Made by a program: the position numbers and the translations under genes
Source: JAFLBI01 sp964616465
Lineage (GTDB): Bacteria; Bacteroidota; Bacteroidia; Chitinophagales; Chitinophagaceae
Reading direction: 5' to 3'
Length of the DNA stretch: 64,000 bases
NCBI GenBank assembly: GCA_964616465.1
Contig: CAZTTO010000008.1
Span: forward strand, 62,001-126,000
Notes under the pieces: model-generated
What the model saw: the letters and a program-made list of their open reading frames with translations, nothing else
Told to the model about the DNA's origin: nothing
Database searches by the model: none
Shown: positions 17,479-24,983 of the stretch, piece by piece
Layout of the letters: each line of letters starts with the position of its first letter
How positions within the stretch are numbered: the first letter of the stretch is position 1

Positions 17479-19638
17479 TTAAACTGATGCAGAATGGTAG
17501 TTCCACAATTTAGTATAATGTCCATTTGTAGGGAGTAATTCGTTATGGGAGCCCTGCTCTATTAGCTTACCTTGATTCAGCACCAATATTTGATCACAAT
17601 TTTTAATTGTTGACAATCGGTGAGCTATGATAATGATGGTTTTACCTTTTTCTTTAAACCAATTAAGAGTATCCTGCACTTTTTGTTCGCTCGTAGGATC
17701 AAGACTACTTGTGGCTTCATCAAGAATAAGTATTTCAGGATTACGATATAAAGCTCTAGCTATTGCTAAGCGCTGTCTTTGTCCGCCTGATAAATTAACC
17801 CCTTGTTCATTAACAAGACTGTTATAAGTATTGGGTAGTTTTTCAATGAATTCGTCTATGCCAATCAGTTTAGAAAGGGTTAGTACCTTATCCATATCCG
17901 GATTATAATCGCCTACAGCAATGTTACTAGTAATTGTGCCGGTAAATAAATCAATATGTTGAGGTACTACACCAACCATCTTTCTGAGACTGGTATTGCT
18001 GATGTGTTGCAAGTCAATTCCTCCTATAGTAATATTACCTTCTTTAAGTGGATAAAGATTTTGAAGTAAAGAGAGAAGGGTTGATTTTCCGCTACCACTT
18101 TCACCTACTATTGCAGTACTGCTTCCTTTTTTGATTGTTAAATTCAAATTATTAAAGACTGTAGTGCGTGTTCCATATCGGAAAGAAACATTATTAAAGG
18201 TAATGTCGCCGACGAGTTCTTTTTTTAATGTTATTTTATTCTCATCACTAGCCTCTGTTTCAAGGTCAATAATTTCAAATAAACGATCTGCGGCAATTAA
18301 GGCATCTTGTATATTTTTATTAGCTCCAATTAAGGAAGATGCCGGTCCGGTAAAGTAGCCTATAAGTGCATAAAATGATAGTAACTCTCCAGGTGAAAGC
18401 TCTCTGTTAATAACATAATAACTGCCTGCCCATAATAATATGATGGTAAACAATCTTGTAAAAAATTCAGAACTTGTACCGACATACAAAGAGTACATAC
18501 TAGTTTTATAAATTGTACGTAGTAGAGTGGCAAATTTTCCTTCCGTTTTATCATTCGCAAACTGTTCTAGGCCAAAGCGCTTTATAGTACCAACAGCATT
18601 CAAGCTTTCTACTAGTTGGCTTTCTACTTCTGCACTTTCTTCCATAAGACGACGCTGCCACTTTTTATTGATTTTATTACTAATCCAATAAATGAATATG
18701 TAAATAGGTATGATTGCTAGCATAATCAATGCAAGTTTCCAGTAGTAGAAAAACATTAGTATAATACTAAATACAACAATCAACCCATTAACAATAAAGT
18801 TCAGTGCTACATTGTTGATGAATTCACGAATATTAACTGCATCATTTACTCTACTAATAATTTCACCAACTCTCATTGTGTCAAAAAATTGTTGTGGTAA
18901 TTTGAGCAAGTGCTTATAGTAGCCTAATATCAAGCGGGCGTCAATCATTTGTCCTGTTTGCAATCCAAATATTGTTTTGTAGCCGCCAATGATTAATTGA
19001 AAGATTAAAATTACTATCATACCCACACTAAGTAAATTGAGTAGACGAATGTTTCCCTCAACAAGTACAAAATCAATAATTTTCTGCATGTATATGGAAG
19101 TGGATAGTCCAAGTATCGTATAGACTATTGCGCCTACAAGTGCTTGTATCATAATAGAAGAGTGTGGCTTTATGAGCTGCCAAAACCTTTCAGTATTACT
19201 TGTCTTCTGTTTGCCAGAAATAAAGTTGTCGTTAGGTAGTAACAGCACAATTACACCGCTCCATTTTTGTTGAAATACCGTTAGGGTTTCCTTGTGAAAG
19301 CCACCATCTCCTGGATCCATATAGGTAATGTGATTCTTTGTAGCTTTATAAATAACAACGTAATGGTGTAAGCCGCTTTCTAAAACGACATGGGCAATAG
19401 CTGGTAATGGTATTTTTTGCAAACTGTCTAATTGACCTTTTGCACCTTTTGCCTGAAAACCCAAACGCTCAGCAGCTTCAATTAAACCTAAAACATTCGT
19501 TCCTCGCTTGTCTGTTCCTGCATATTGCCGGATTCGACTTACTGGGAGTTGTAAGTTATAGTACATGGCAACGGATGCAATACAAGCAGCACCACAATCA
19601 GTTATATCTCTTTGCTTAATGCGTACTTTACTCTTCAT
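17479..19638 (-). CDS. Peptidase-containing ABC exporter (C39 double-glycine peptidase, PCAT)
   Basis: This 719-residue exporter cuts double-glycine leaders and exports the peptide. It has an N-terminal C39 peptidase (1-140) with oxyanion Gln9, catalytic Cys15 in DITDCGAACI, His92 in HHYVV and Asp108 in YMDPGDG. The six-helix membrane domain covers about 160-440. The ATPase has Walker A GESGSGKST, signature LSGGQRQRLAIA, Walker B ILILDEATSSLD and H-loop IAHRLST. The start overlaps the HlyD stop by 4 bp. This is the intact exporter of the locus, and the four double-glycine peptides upstream are its likely cargo. The first 30 codons and the upstream HlyD are shared, nearly identical, with the second locus copy. 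Confidence 0.95.
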   Translation of the reverse strand: MKSKVRIKQRDITDCGAACIASVAMYYNLQLPVSRIRQYAGTDKRGTNVLGLIEAAERLGFQAKGAKGQLDSLQKIPLPAIAHVVLESGLHHYVVIYKATKNHITYMDPGDGGFHKETLTVFQQKWSGVIVLLLPNDNFISGKQKTSNTERFWQLIKPHSSIMIQALVGAIVYTILGLSTSIYMQKIIDFVLVEGNIRLLNLLSVGMIVILIFQLIIGGYKTIFGLQTGQMIDARLILGYYKHLLKLPQQFFDTMRVGEIISRVNDAVNIREFINNVALNFIVNGLIVVFSIILMFFYYWKLALIMLAIIPIYIFIYWISNKINKKWQRRLMEESAEVESQLVESLNAVGTIKRFGLEQFANDKTEGKFATLLRTIYKTSMYSLYVGTSSEFFTRLFTIILLWAGSYYVINRELSPGELLSFYALIGYFTGPASSLIGANKNIQDALIAADRLFEIIDLETEASDENKITLKKELVGDITFNNVSFRYGTRTTVFNNLNLTIKKGSSTAIVGESGSGKSTLLSLLQNLYPLKEGNITIGGIDLQHISNTSLRKMVGVVPQHIDLFTGTITSNIAVGDYNPDMDKVLTLSKLIGIDEFIEKLPNTYNSLVNEQGVNLSGGQRQRLAIARALYRNPEILILDEATSSLDPTSEQKVQDTLNWFKEKGKTIIIIAHRLSTIKNCDQILVLNQGKLIEQGSHNELLPTNGHYTKLWNYHSASV

Positions 19639-20426
19639 TCTTTTTTTGCAGTTTGAGGTACAATCGGTGCAGTAGGATTAAGCCAATCGTCTACCTTGTC
19701 AAATAAAAGTTGCCATAAAGTGCGTTCTGCTACAACAAACCTCGCTTGAAACGTTAGACCTTTTTTTAGTTCGCCTTTATATCCATTTTTCAAGTGTAGT
19801 TGGGCGCTGTCAAATGTGCAACGCACTTTAAAAACTGGTTTGTTCTCTACAATAGAAAAGTCGTTGTCGATAGAAATAATTTTCCCGGTAAGAATCCCGA
19901 AGTAATTGTAGTCAAATGCATCTATTTGGAATCTAGCTTCTTGCCCTATTTTCAATAGCCCAATATCTCTTGTACTTACATAGCATTCTCCAATAAGATT
20001 ACTTTCTGGTGAGATAATACATAAACTTTCACCTGCTGCAATAAAGTTCCCTTTATACCGAGAATTAATATTTTGAATTGCTCCACTCACTGGAGCATAT
20101 ATATAATGATTTCTTTTATCAGTCTTTATCTGTTTCTGTTGGGCTGTGAGTTGAGATACTTCTGATTTATATTTTTGTAAATCATTTTGCCAAGAAGTAA
20201 GTTGATCATTTTTGAATGCTTCAAAAGCTGCTCTTAATCTTTCTGCTTCAATTTCTTTATCAAAGTGTTCTTTGCGGGCAATGACATGGTCCTTCAAAAG
20301 CTTGTTATACATATCTTGCTCATGTGTTGCTTTTTTAATTGCAGCTTCCTGGTCTGAGACCTGAAACTGAAACCGACTTAATTGTTGTCGATATAGTGGT
20401 GTTTCTAAAATAAGGCTACTGTACTC
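19547..20426. repeat. Near-identical duplicated tract, copy 1 (partner 23001-23880)
   Basis: By eye this 880-bp stretch is the same as 23001-23880 (offset 3454 bp). It covers the start of the C39 exporter gene and about three quarters of the HlyD gene. Single differences appear at both edges (19546 and 20427) and divergence grows outward, which fits gene conversion between old tandem copies rather than a fresh duplication. Confidence 0.88.
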
Positions 20427-20786
20427 TTTTGCATTGACCAGCTTTTCTAAATCATATATAAATGCTAATCGTTGTTCAAGTTCAAATTGATTGAGAATAA
20501 GTTGTGGGGTAGTTTGATTATCCTTAATTGTTGCTAATAGCTGTCCTTGCTTGATTGTATCCCCTTCTTTCACAAATAAGGAATCAATTATGCCTGAAAG
20601 AACAGGTTTGATTTCAGTACGTTCGTTGAGAGGGCGAGTAAGGCCTGATGAGACTGCCGAAACTGTGCTTTTTATAAAAAAAAGACATAGAAAACATAAT
20701 AGGATAAATACTATTAAAACAATATAAATAGCATTTGAATTATCATATTTTACAATTCGATTTAGTTGATTTTTTTGTAAATCCAT
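19635..20786 (-). CDS. HlyD-type membrane fusion adaptor, copy 1
   Basis: This 383-residue periplasmic adaptor links the ABC exporter to an outer-membrane channel. It has one N-terminal membrane helix (about 18-40), a biotinyl-lipoyl half motif (IKPVLSGIIDSLFVKEGDTIKQGQLLATI), a long coiled-coil hairpin (about 95-210), the second lipoyl half (YIYAPVSGAIQNI), and a beta-barrel domain. The 4-bp overlap with the exporter start shows translational coupling. From about residue 100 to the end it equals copy 2 at 23089-24264, while the N-terminal 55 residues with the membrane anchor are different. Confidence 0.93.
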   Translation of the reverse strand: MDLQKNQLNRIVKYDNSNAIYIVLIVFILLCFLCLFFIKSTVSAVSSGLTRPLNERTEIKPVLSGIIDSLFVKEGDTIKQGQLLATIKDNQTTPQLILNQFELEQRLAFIYDLEKLVNAKEYSSLILETPLYRQQLSRFQFQVSDQEAAIKKATHEQDMYNKLLKDHVIARKEHFDKEIEAERLRAAFEAFKNDQLTSWQNDLQKYKSEVSQLTAQQKQIKTDKRNHYIYAPVSGAIQNINSRYKGNFIAAGESLCIISPESNLIGECYVSTRDIGLLKIGQEARFQIDAFDYNYFGILTGKIISIDNDFSIVENKPVFKVRCTFDSAQLHLKNGYKGELKKGLTFQARFVVAERTLWQLLFDKVDDWLNPTAPIVPQTAKKE

Positions 20787-20789
20787 ATA

Positions 20790-21257
20790 CTAAAATTGAA
20801 ATAGATTTAAGTCGTCAAAACAGAATGCATAAAAATTAAAGGAAGCATGAAGAAAAAAAACTTGCATAAAACCTTTTGCTGGGTTTTTATTATTAATATG
20901 AAAAAAATGTATGAATATTAGTCCAGCAAATAAAGCGTCTATAACAGTAAAAATATTATAATCATGAACCACTCCAAATAATATGGAACTGATTGTATAT
21001 ATGTAAAATTTCTTATTTTTTTTTATCCAACTAAAGATATTATAAATTAACCATTGGAAAATAAATGTCTCTAAAAGAGGACCAATAATAACAGAGATAA
21101 AAAAAATTGTTGCTAATGAAGTGTTTTTTTCAAAATATTCTACGTCTGCTTTTTCACCTAAAAAATAGTAACCAAGTAAGTGGAAAAAATGAGCAGATAT
21201 GACTAAAAGTAAGAAATAGAAAAAAAATCTAATTAGTTTATTATTAATATTTTTCAT
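20790..21257 (-). CDS. CPBP-family intramembrane protease-like protein, copy 1
   Basis: This 155-residue membrane protein has about five hydrophobic helices. CPBP (CAAX protease/bacteriocin-processing) landmarks are present but relaxed: motif 1 as GPLLETFIFQ (one Glu instead of EE, and Gln where Arg is usual), motif 2 as FGVVHDYN, and motif 3 as FLHASFNFY. In bacteriocin loci such proteins often give self-immunity or process peptides. I chose the start at 21257; the longer in-frame ATG at 21284 lies inside the loop of a hairpin. It is 3 bp upstream of HlyD copy 1 and in the same operon. Confidence 0.78.
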   Translation of the reverse strand: MKNINNKLIRFFFYFLLLVISAHFFHLLGYYFLGEKADVEYFEKNTSLATIFFISVIIGPLLETFIFQWLIYNIFSWIKKNKKFYIYTISSILFGVVHDYNIFTVIDALFAGLIFIHFFHINNKNPAKGFMQVFFLHASFNFYAFCFDDLNLFQF

Positions 21258-21264
21258 ATTTAAG

Positions 21265-21293
21265 AAAGGGCGAATGGTTTTCATATTCGCCCT
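21265..21293 (-). terminator. Hairpin between peptide genes and export genes, copy 1
   Basis: The inverted repeat AAGGGCGAAT / ATTCGCCCTT (21266-21293, 8-base loop) lies between the last peptide gene and the CPBP/HlyD/exporter genes. The minus-strand T run after it is weak (CTTTCTTAAAT), so it may act as a partial terminator or RNA-processing site lowering exporter expression relative to peptide. Confidence 0.65.
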
Positions 21294-21310
21294 TGATTTA
21301 GACGGTTGCT

Positions 21311-21517
21311 TTATATTTTACCTGGATGTAAATAAAACTTACTCTCTCTATACTTTTGCATGTGTTCTGGAATTGGAGGTGGTGGAGTAGAAAGAATACA
21401 CTTTATCCTTGCGAGATAATATCCAATCTTTTTACCAAGATCTCCTCCACCGTTACACTCAATTGATTCCGTATATGTAAGTTCACTTAACTCTTTAGGT
21501 ATTTTATGATTTTTCAT
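21311..21517 (-). CDS. Double-glycine leader peptide precursor B (bacteriocin-like)
   Basis: This is a 68-residue precursor with start ATG at 21517; a longer in-frame start at 21589 would overlap the upstream peptide gene and lacks support. The leader KELSELTYTESIECNGG ends with a Gly run at 23-25, where C39 peptidases cut. The predicted core begins DLGKKIGYYLARIKC and has a Pro-rich stretch (TPPPPIPEH). After its GGG it shares the LGKK feature with peptide A, so the two could be a two-peptide pair. It lies 7 bp downstream of peptide A. Confidence 0.72.
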   Translation of the reverse strand: MKNHKIPKELSELTYTESIECNGGGDLGKKIGYYLARIKCILSTPPPPIPEHMQKYRESKFYLHPGKI

Positions 21518-21524
21518 AAGGTTT

Positions 21525-21743
21525 TTATTTACAATTACATGATTTAATGCCTTCTTTATAACCTTCTGAAACATCAGAAAGGAAATCATAAGCTCCTATA
21601 TAAACAAGGAATTTGTCAGTATACTCCCATACCTTTTTACCCAATTTTTTTATGGTTTTAATTTTTCCGCCGCCTTCAATTGTTGAAAGCTCATTTGCAC
21701 TTAAATGTGACAGGCAGTAATAATTCAATGATTGTAATTTCAT
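21525..21743 (-). CDS. Double-glycine leader peptide precursor A (bacteriocin-like)
   Basis: This 72-residue precursor has a textbook leader: LSHLSANELSTIEGGG, with the LSxxELxxIxGG pattern at about 14-25. The predicted core of about 46 residues (KIKTIKKLGKKVWEYTDKF onward) is cationic at its start and ends in CNCK. It is the first gene after the conserved leader element at 21744-21853 and the likely cargo of the C39 exporter downstream. Function as bacteriocin or signal peptide is inferred from leader and context. Confidence 0.82.
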   Translation of the reverse strand: MKLQSLNYYCLSHLSANELSTIEGGGKIKTIKKLGKKVWEYTDKFLVYIGAYDFLSDVSEGYKEGIKSCNCK

Positions 21744-21853
21744 TTTAAATAAAATTTAATTGTAACGCACCTATGTTGATGGCCTTCAACTGGGCTTGGT
21801 GCAATGCGCCCAATAGTTCGTCAACTATTCTGGAGATAAAATTAAAAACTTGC
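21744..21853 (-). promoter_or_regulatory. Conserved structured leader element, copy 1
   Basis: This ~110-bp region before peptide A is repeated before peptide D (24984-25092) with strong sequence conservation although no gene lies in it. It contains an inverted repeat AATAGTT / AACTATT (21812-21829, loop CGTC on the plus strand) and further possible pairing TGGGC / GCCCA. In copy 2 the first stem is AATGGTT / AACCATT: both arms changed together, keeping pairing. This suggests a folded RNA leader or an operator. Confidence 0.65.
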
Positions 21854-21872
21854 AGTGCAACCTTATTGCACT
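21854..21872 (-). terminator. Hairpin at the end of the HTH pseudogene
   Basis: A 7-bp stem AGTGCAA / TTGCACT spans the old stop codon, followed on the minus strand by GCAAGTTTTTAATTTT. The same hairpin is at the end of the intact HTH gene (25093-25111). Confidence 0.6.
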
Positions 21873-22110
21873 CTAGTAAATGAAATGTTAAAATGCCCTT
21901 CTTCCATATAGCTAATGGAGTTTTTTTGATTTATCATATTGACGCTATAGTTTTTTTCATAGCTGCAATAATCTCTACAGTCGTTTTTTTAGTATATCAA
22001 TTTTGCGCTTATTCTAAAGATGTTCGTCTCTCTCTTATCCTGATGAGACAGTCTGTAGTTTGATTTCGTATTATCAATTATTAGCTGTATTCTTCAATCA
22101 TCTTGTGTTT
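21863..22110 (-). pseudogene. Degraded copy of the HTH regulator
   Basis: The minus strand here aligns with the intact HTH gene at 25102-25347. The last 11 codons (MEEGHFNISFTRVQ-like, then TAA) are still well preserved. Upstream there is a 2-base loss in the A run after GCGCAAAA that shifts the frame, plus in-frame stops (TGATAA near 21931-21940). The 5' half is increasingly diverged. The regulator of this locus copy is therefore dead, and the intact one 3 kb away may serve both. Confidence 0.8.
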
Positions 22111-22377
22111 CATGAGGTTTAATGGTTAAAAGTCATATTTCTCTTCATGCATTCCTCTGTGATCTATCACTTATGATGTCCTTTTCGCTATTTTAATAGA
22201 GCAGGTAAAATTACTTGATAGCTAATTTGTAATCTCTATCAGTATTAGTTTACTTGTTATTTTATATTGTGAAATCAAAATACTAAAAGGAGCTTAATCA
22301 TTTTTTAGCAGCGGCCTTTGCTAAGATTAGATGAAGATCATACAAATAGTTGTAATATTTCAGGACTAAACTAAGTC
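22111..22377. other. Non-coding remnant between HTH pseudogene and CPBP copy 2
   Basis: AT-rich sequence without a supported gene. By position it should hold the promoter of the old HTH gene and the junction where the second locus copy was truncated. I see no transposon ends or integrase. Confidence 0.5.
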
Positions 22378-22821
22378 CTAAATCGATGTCAATGAAAGAG
22401 CGATAATATTCTTTAAGCAATGTATAAGTGTTACCGACCAAAACTTATATTTAGGAATTTGATATATGGCTAGTGCATAAATTATTCCAGAGAAAAAGGT
22501 GACACAGACATAATAAGCAGAATGTGTGTGCATGATTGCAAAAAGTAATCCAATATGGAATATTGCAAAACCTTTTGGAAAGTCTACACGCTTAAAAAAT
22601 TTATAAGGCAAATAAATTAAAATAAAGGTTTCAATTATTGGCATAATTAGTGCAACCAATAAAAAATAGATAATGTTTGAATTGATATTTTCAAATGTCT
22701 TGTTTTTTGTATCAATGACAAACTCTGAACTTAAATTTGAGTTTAGGAAATCAAAGATGCATGCAACCAAAGAGTTGCATAGAAGATTTAATGATAGATA
22801 TTTAAAGACATTAATAATCAT
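22378..22821 (-). CDS. CPBP-family-like membrane protein, copy 2
   Basis: This 147-residue protein has about four to five hydrophobic helices. CPBP landmarks are degenerate: MPIIETFILIYLPYK at motif 1, LLFAIMHTHSAY at motif 2, and LIHCLKNI at motif 3. It resembles the CPBP protein of copy 1 in length and motif order but not closely in sequence. It overlaps the 3' end of the truncated exporter remnant by 11 bp. It may serve as immunity protein for peptides C/D (inference), or be decaying. Confidence 0.62.
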   Translation of the reverse strand: MIINVFKYLSLNLLCNSLVACIFDFLNSNLSSEFVIDTKNKTFENINSNIIYFLLVALIMPIIETFILIYLPYKFFKRVDFPKGFAIFHIGLLFAIMHTHSAYYVCVTFFSGIIYALAIYQIPKYKFWSVTLIHCLKNIIALSLTSI

Positions 22822-23092
22822 AGAAAAAATATCGGTTATAATAAAAGTAAATGGATAGTCGAATTAAATTATTTAGAGCTGCAAATTCTAGCGATGCCCC
22901 TTTTGCATGAATTTCCAAACGACCAGCAGCTTCAATTAAACCTAGAACATTCTTTCCTCGCTTGTCTGTTCCTGCATATTGCCGGATTCGACTTACTGGA
23001 AGTTGTAAGTTATAGTACATGGCAACGGATGCAATACAAGCAGCACCACAATCAGTTATATCTCTTTGCTTAATGCGTACTTTACTCTTCAT
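22811..23092 (-). pseudogene. Truncated C39 exporter, N-terminal remnant
   Basis: This 93-codon frame begins exactly like the intact exporter (same first ~46 residues, with Gln9 and Cys15) and diverges after about residue 66. It lacks catalytic His92, Asp108, the membrane domain and the ATPase. The last ~20 residues are unrelated hydrophobic sequence. The start still overlaps the HlyD stop by 4 bp. A free-standing active peptidase is unlikely without the His; I treat it as a remnant, though it could still bind leaders. Confidence 0.82.
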
Positions 23093-23880
23093 TCTTTTTT
23101 TGCAGTTTGAGGTACAATCGGTGCAGTAGGATTAAGCCAATCGTCTACCTTGTCAAATAAAAGTTGCCATAAAGTGCGTTCTGCTACAACAAACCTCGCT
23201 TGAAACGTTAGACCTTTTTTTAGTTCGCCTTTATATCCATTTTTCAAGTGTAGTTGGGCGCTGTCAAATGTGCAACGCACTTTAAAAACTGGTTTGTTCT
23301 CTACAATAGAAAAGTCGTTGTCGATAGAAATAATTTTCCCGGTAAGAATCCCGAAGTAATTGTAGTCAAATGCATCTATTTGGAATCTAGCTTCTTGCCC
23401 TATTTTCAATAGCCCAATATCTCTTGTACTTACATAGCATTCTCCAATAAGATTACTTTCTGGTGAGATAATACATAAACTTTCACCTGCTGCAATAAAG
23501 TTCCCTTTATACCGAGAATTAATATTTTGAATTGCTCCACTCACTGGAGCATATATATAATGATTTCTTTTATCAGTCTTTATCTGTTTCTGTTGGGCTG
23601 TGAGTTGAGATACTTCTGATTTATATTTTTGTAAATCATTTTGCCAAGAAGTAAGTTGATCATTTTTGAATGCTTCAAAAGCTGCTCTTAATCTTTCTGC
23701 TTCAATTTCTTTATCAAAGTGTTCTTTGCGGGCAATGACATGGTCCTTCAAAAGCTTGTTATACATATCTTGCTCATGTGTTGCTTTTTTAATTGCAGCT
23801 TCCTGGTCTGAGACCTGAAACTGAAACCGACTTAATTGTTGTCGATATAGTGGTGTTTCTAAAATAAGGCTACTGTACTC
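23001..23880. repeat. Near-identical duplicated tract, copy 2 (partner 19547-20426)
   Basis: Second member of the 880-bp identical pair, covering the start of the exporter remnant and most of HlyD copy 2. Homology continues at lower identity to about 22893 on one side and 24105 on the other. Confidence 0.88.
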
Positions 23881-24264
23881 CTTTGCATTAACCAGCTTTT
23901 CTAAATCATATATAAATTCTAATCTTTGTTTTAGTTCAAATTGATTAAGAATAAGTTGTGGGGTAGTTTGATTATCCTTAATTGTTGCTAATAACTGTCC
24001 TTGCTTTATTGTATCCCCTTCTTTCACAAATAAGGAATCAATTATGCCTGAAAGAACAGGATTAATTTCAGTACGTTCGTTGAGAGGGCGAGTGAGGCCG
24101 ATAGATTTTACGGAAATGGTAGTTCGTAAAAACGGCAAGGAAATAAAGAAAGACACTACGAATAATGAGACCAAACCAAAAACGGAAAATGACCCATAAA
24201 TATTGTATTTATTATTTAAGTAACTAAAATCGTCTTGATCTGAAATCCTTCGAAAGTGATTCAT
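23089..24264 (-). CDS. HlyD-type membrane fusion adaptor, copy 2
   Basis: This 391-residue adaptor is identical to copy 1 from about residue 108 onward. It has a different N-terminus: a polar start (MNHFRRISDQDDFSYLNN) and a different membrane helix (about 24-46). Lipoyl halves and coiled-coil hairpin are intact, so the protein should fold. Its own exporter partner is truncated, so it would have to work with the intact exporter of copy 1. It lies 17 bp downstream of a small membrane-peptide gene. Confidence 0.92.
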   Translation of the reverse strand: MNHFRRISDQDDFSYLNNKYNIYGSFSVFGLVSLFVVSFFISLPFLRTTISVKSIGLTRPLNERTEINPVLSGIIDSLFVKEGDTIKQGQLLATIKDNQTTPQLILNQFELKQRLEFIYDLEKLVNAKEYSSLILETPLYRQQLSRFQFQVSDQEAAIKKATHEQDMYNKLLKDHVIARKEHFDKEIEAERLRAAFEAFKNDQLTSWQNDLQKYKSEVSQLTAQQKQIKTDKRNHYIYAPVSGAIQNINSRYKGNFIAAGESLCIISPESNLIGECYVSTRDIGLLKIGQEARFQIDAFDYNYFGILTGKIISIDNDFSIVENKPVFKVRCTFDSAQLHLKNGYKGELKKGLTFQARFVVAERTLWQLLFDKVDDWLNPTAPIVPQTAKKE

Positions 24265-24281
24265 CTTGATTGAATACGAGT

Positions 24282-24452
24282 TTAATTCTTATAATATTTG
24301 CTTTCCCAATTATTTCGAATTTTCCTATCTGCATAATCATAAGATAATTTATAGACTACAATTGATAACGCAATACAAGTAATTATAGTAACAGCAAACA
24401 ATATTGTTTCATTTTTATTTATCTCTTGTCGATTTTGATAATGATTTTTCAT
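24282..24452 (-). CDS. Small membrane protein, 56 residues
   Basis: This small frame starts at ATG 24452 and ends 17 bp before HlyD copy 2. It has a polar N-terminus (MKNHYQNRQEINKNE), one membrane helix (about 17-35) and a basic/aromatic tail. The tail YDYADRKI resembles YAYADAKI in peptide C just upstream. It has no double-glycine leader. Position between peptide and transport genes fits an immunity or accessory role (inference). Confidence 0.55.
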   Translation of the reverse strand: MKNHYQNRQEINKNETILFAVTIITCIALSIVVYKLSYDYADRKIRNNWESKYYKN

Positions 24453-24525
24453 CTAAAACTAATTTTTAATTGATTCAATGAATAATCTAATTAGTAAGAA
24501 ACAATTTTTATTTTTTTGATAAAGT

Positions 24526-24553
24526 AAGTCTCTTGAAATCATTCAAGAGACTT
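24526..24553 (-). terminator. Hairpin between peptide genes and export genes, copy 2
   Basis: A perfect 12-bp stem AAGTCTCTTGAA / TTCAAGAGACTT with a 4-base loop sits 23 bp after the peptide C stop. No T run follows directly on the minus strand, so it looks more like an RNA-stabilising or partial-termination hairpin than a full terminator. A hairpin lies at the same place in copy 1. Confidence 0.65.
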
Positions 24554-24576
24554 GCTTTGGTAAGTGCAGTTTACGG

Positions 24577-24759
24577 TCACTTCCACTTCGATATTTTAGC
24601 ATCGGCATAAGCGTATGCTGCCGCATAAATACCGATTATACCGCCTACTACTCCAAAAGCCGCCCAAAAGGCACCGCCTCTTGTTTCAGCTTGTTGTTCT
24701 TTATTCAATTCAACTAAGCTGAACTGCTTTAAATCCAAATGTCTGTCCTGTTTCATCAT
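24577..24759 (-). CDS. Double-glycine leader peptide precursor C (bacteriocin-like)
   Basis: This 60-residue precursor starts MMKQ (either Met possible). The leader FSLVELNKEQQAETRGG places Gly-Gly at 28-29. The 31-residue core AFWAAFGVVGGIIGIYAAA... is hydrophobic with internal GG and small residues, as in membrane-active class II bacteriocins, and ends in a basic tail (KISKWK). It is the second peptide gene of copy 2, 29 bp after peptide D. Function is inferred. Confidence 0.78.
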   Translation of the reverse strand: MMKQDRHLDLKQFSLVELNKEQQAETRGGAFWAAFGVVGGIIGIYAAAYAYADAKISKWK

Positions 24760-24788
24760 TAATTATTTTAGTTGAGTTTGAAAATCGG

Positions 24789-24983
24789 TTATTTTTTTGC
24801 CGCCTTAGCTTTCTCATATTCATTAAGTCTTTCTTTAAAAGCGGCGGCAGCAAGGCTACAAGCTGCCATAACTCCCCAACAACCATAAATAACTGCTAAA
24901 GGTAAAAAACCGCCATTTTGTTCTTGCATTTCAGTTTGCTCCATGGGAGCAAGTCCCATTTTGTTCAAATCCAATGTTTGCAT
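24789..24983 (-). CDS. Double-glycine leader peptide precursor D (bacteriocin-like)
   Basis: This 64-residue precursor has a leader LNKMGLAPMEQTEMQEQNGG with Gly-Gly at 24-25. The 39-residue core starts FLPLAVIYGCWGVMAACS, a hydrophobic helix with two Cys, followed by an Ala-rich charged tail ending KAKAAKK. It is the first gene after the conserved leader element at 24984-25092. Cargo of the C39 exporter is the likely role. Confidence 0.75.
   Translation of the reverse strand: MQTLDLNKMGLAPMEQTEMQEQNGGFLPLAVIYGCWGVMAACSLAAAAFKERLNEYEKAKAAKK

Noticed and set aside
22296..22440. Minus-strand stretch ending LAKAAAKK-stop, similar to the KAKAAKK end of peptide D
   Set aside because: It has no start codon and no double-glycine leader, and overlaps the CPBP copy 2 gene; the short Ala/Lys match may be chance.
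22811..23092. Free-standing active C39 peptidase
   Set aside because: It lacks the catalytic His and Asp present in the intact exporter at residues 92 and 108.
19440..24110. Duplicated adaptor/exporter region as an assembly error
   Set aside because: The two copies have different flanks, different peptide genes and scattered differences near the tract borders, so both are probably real.
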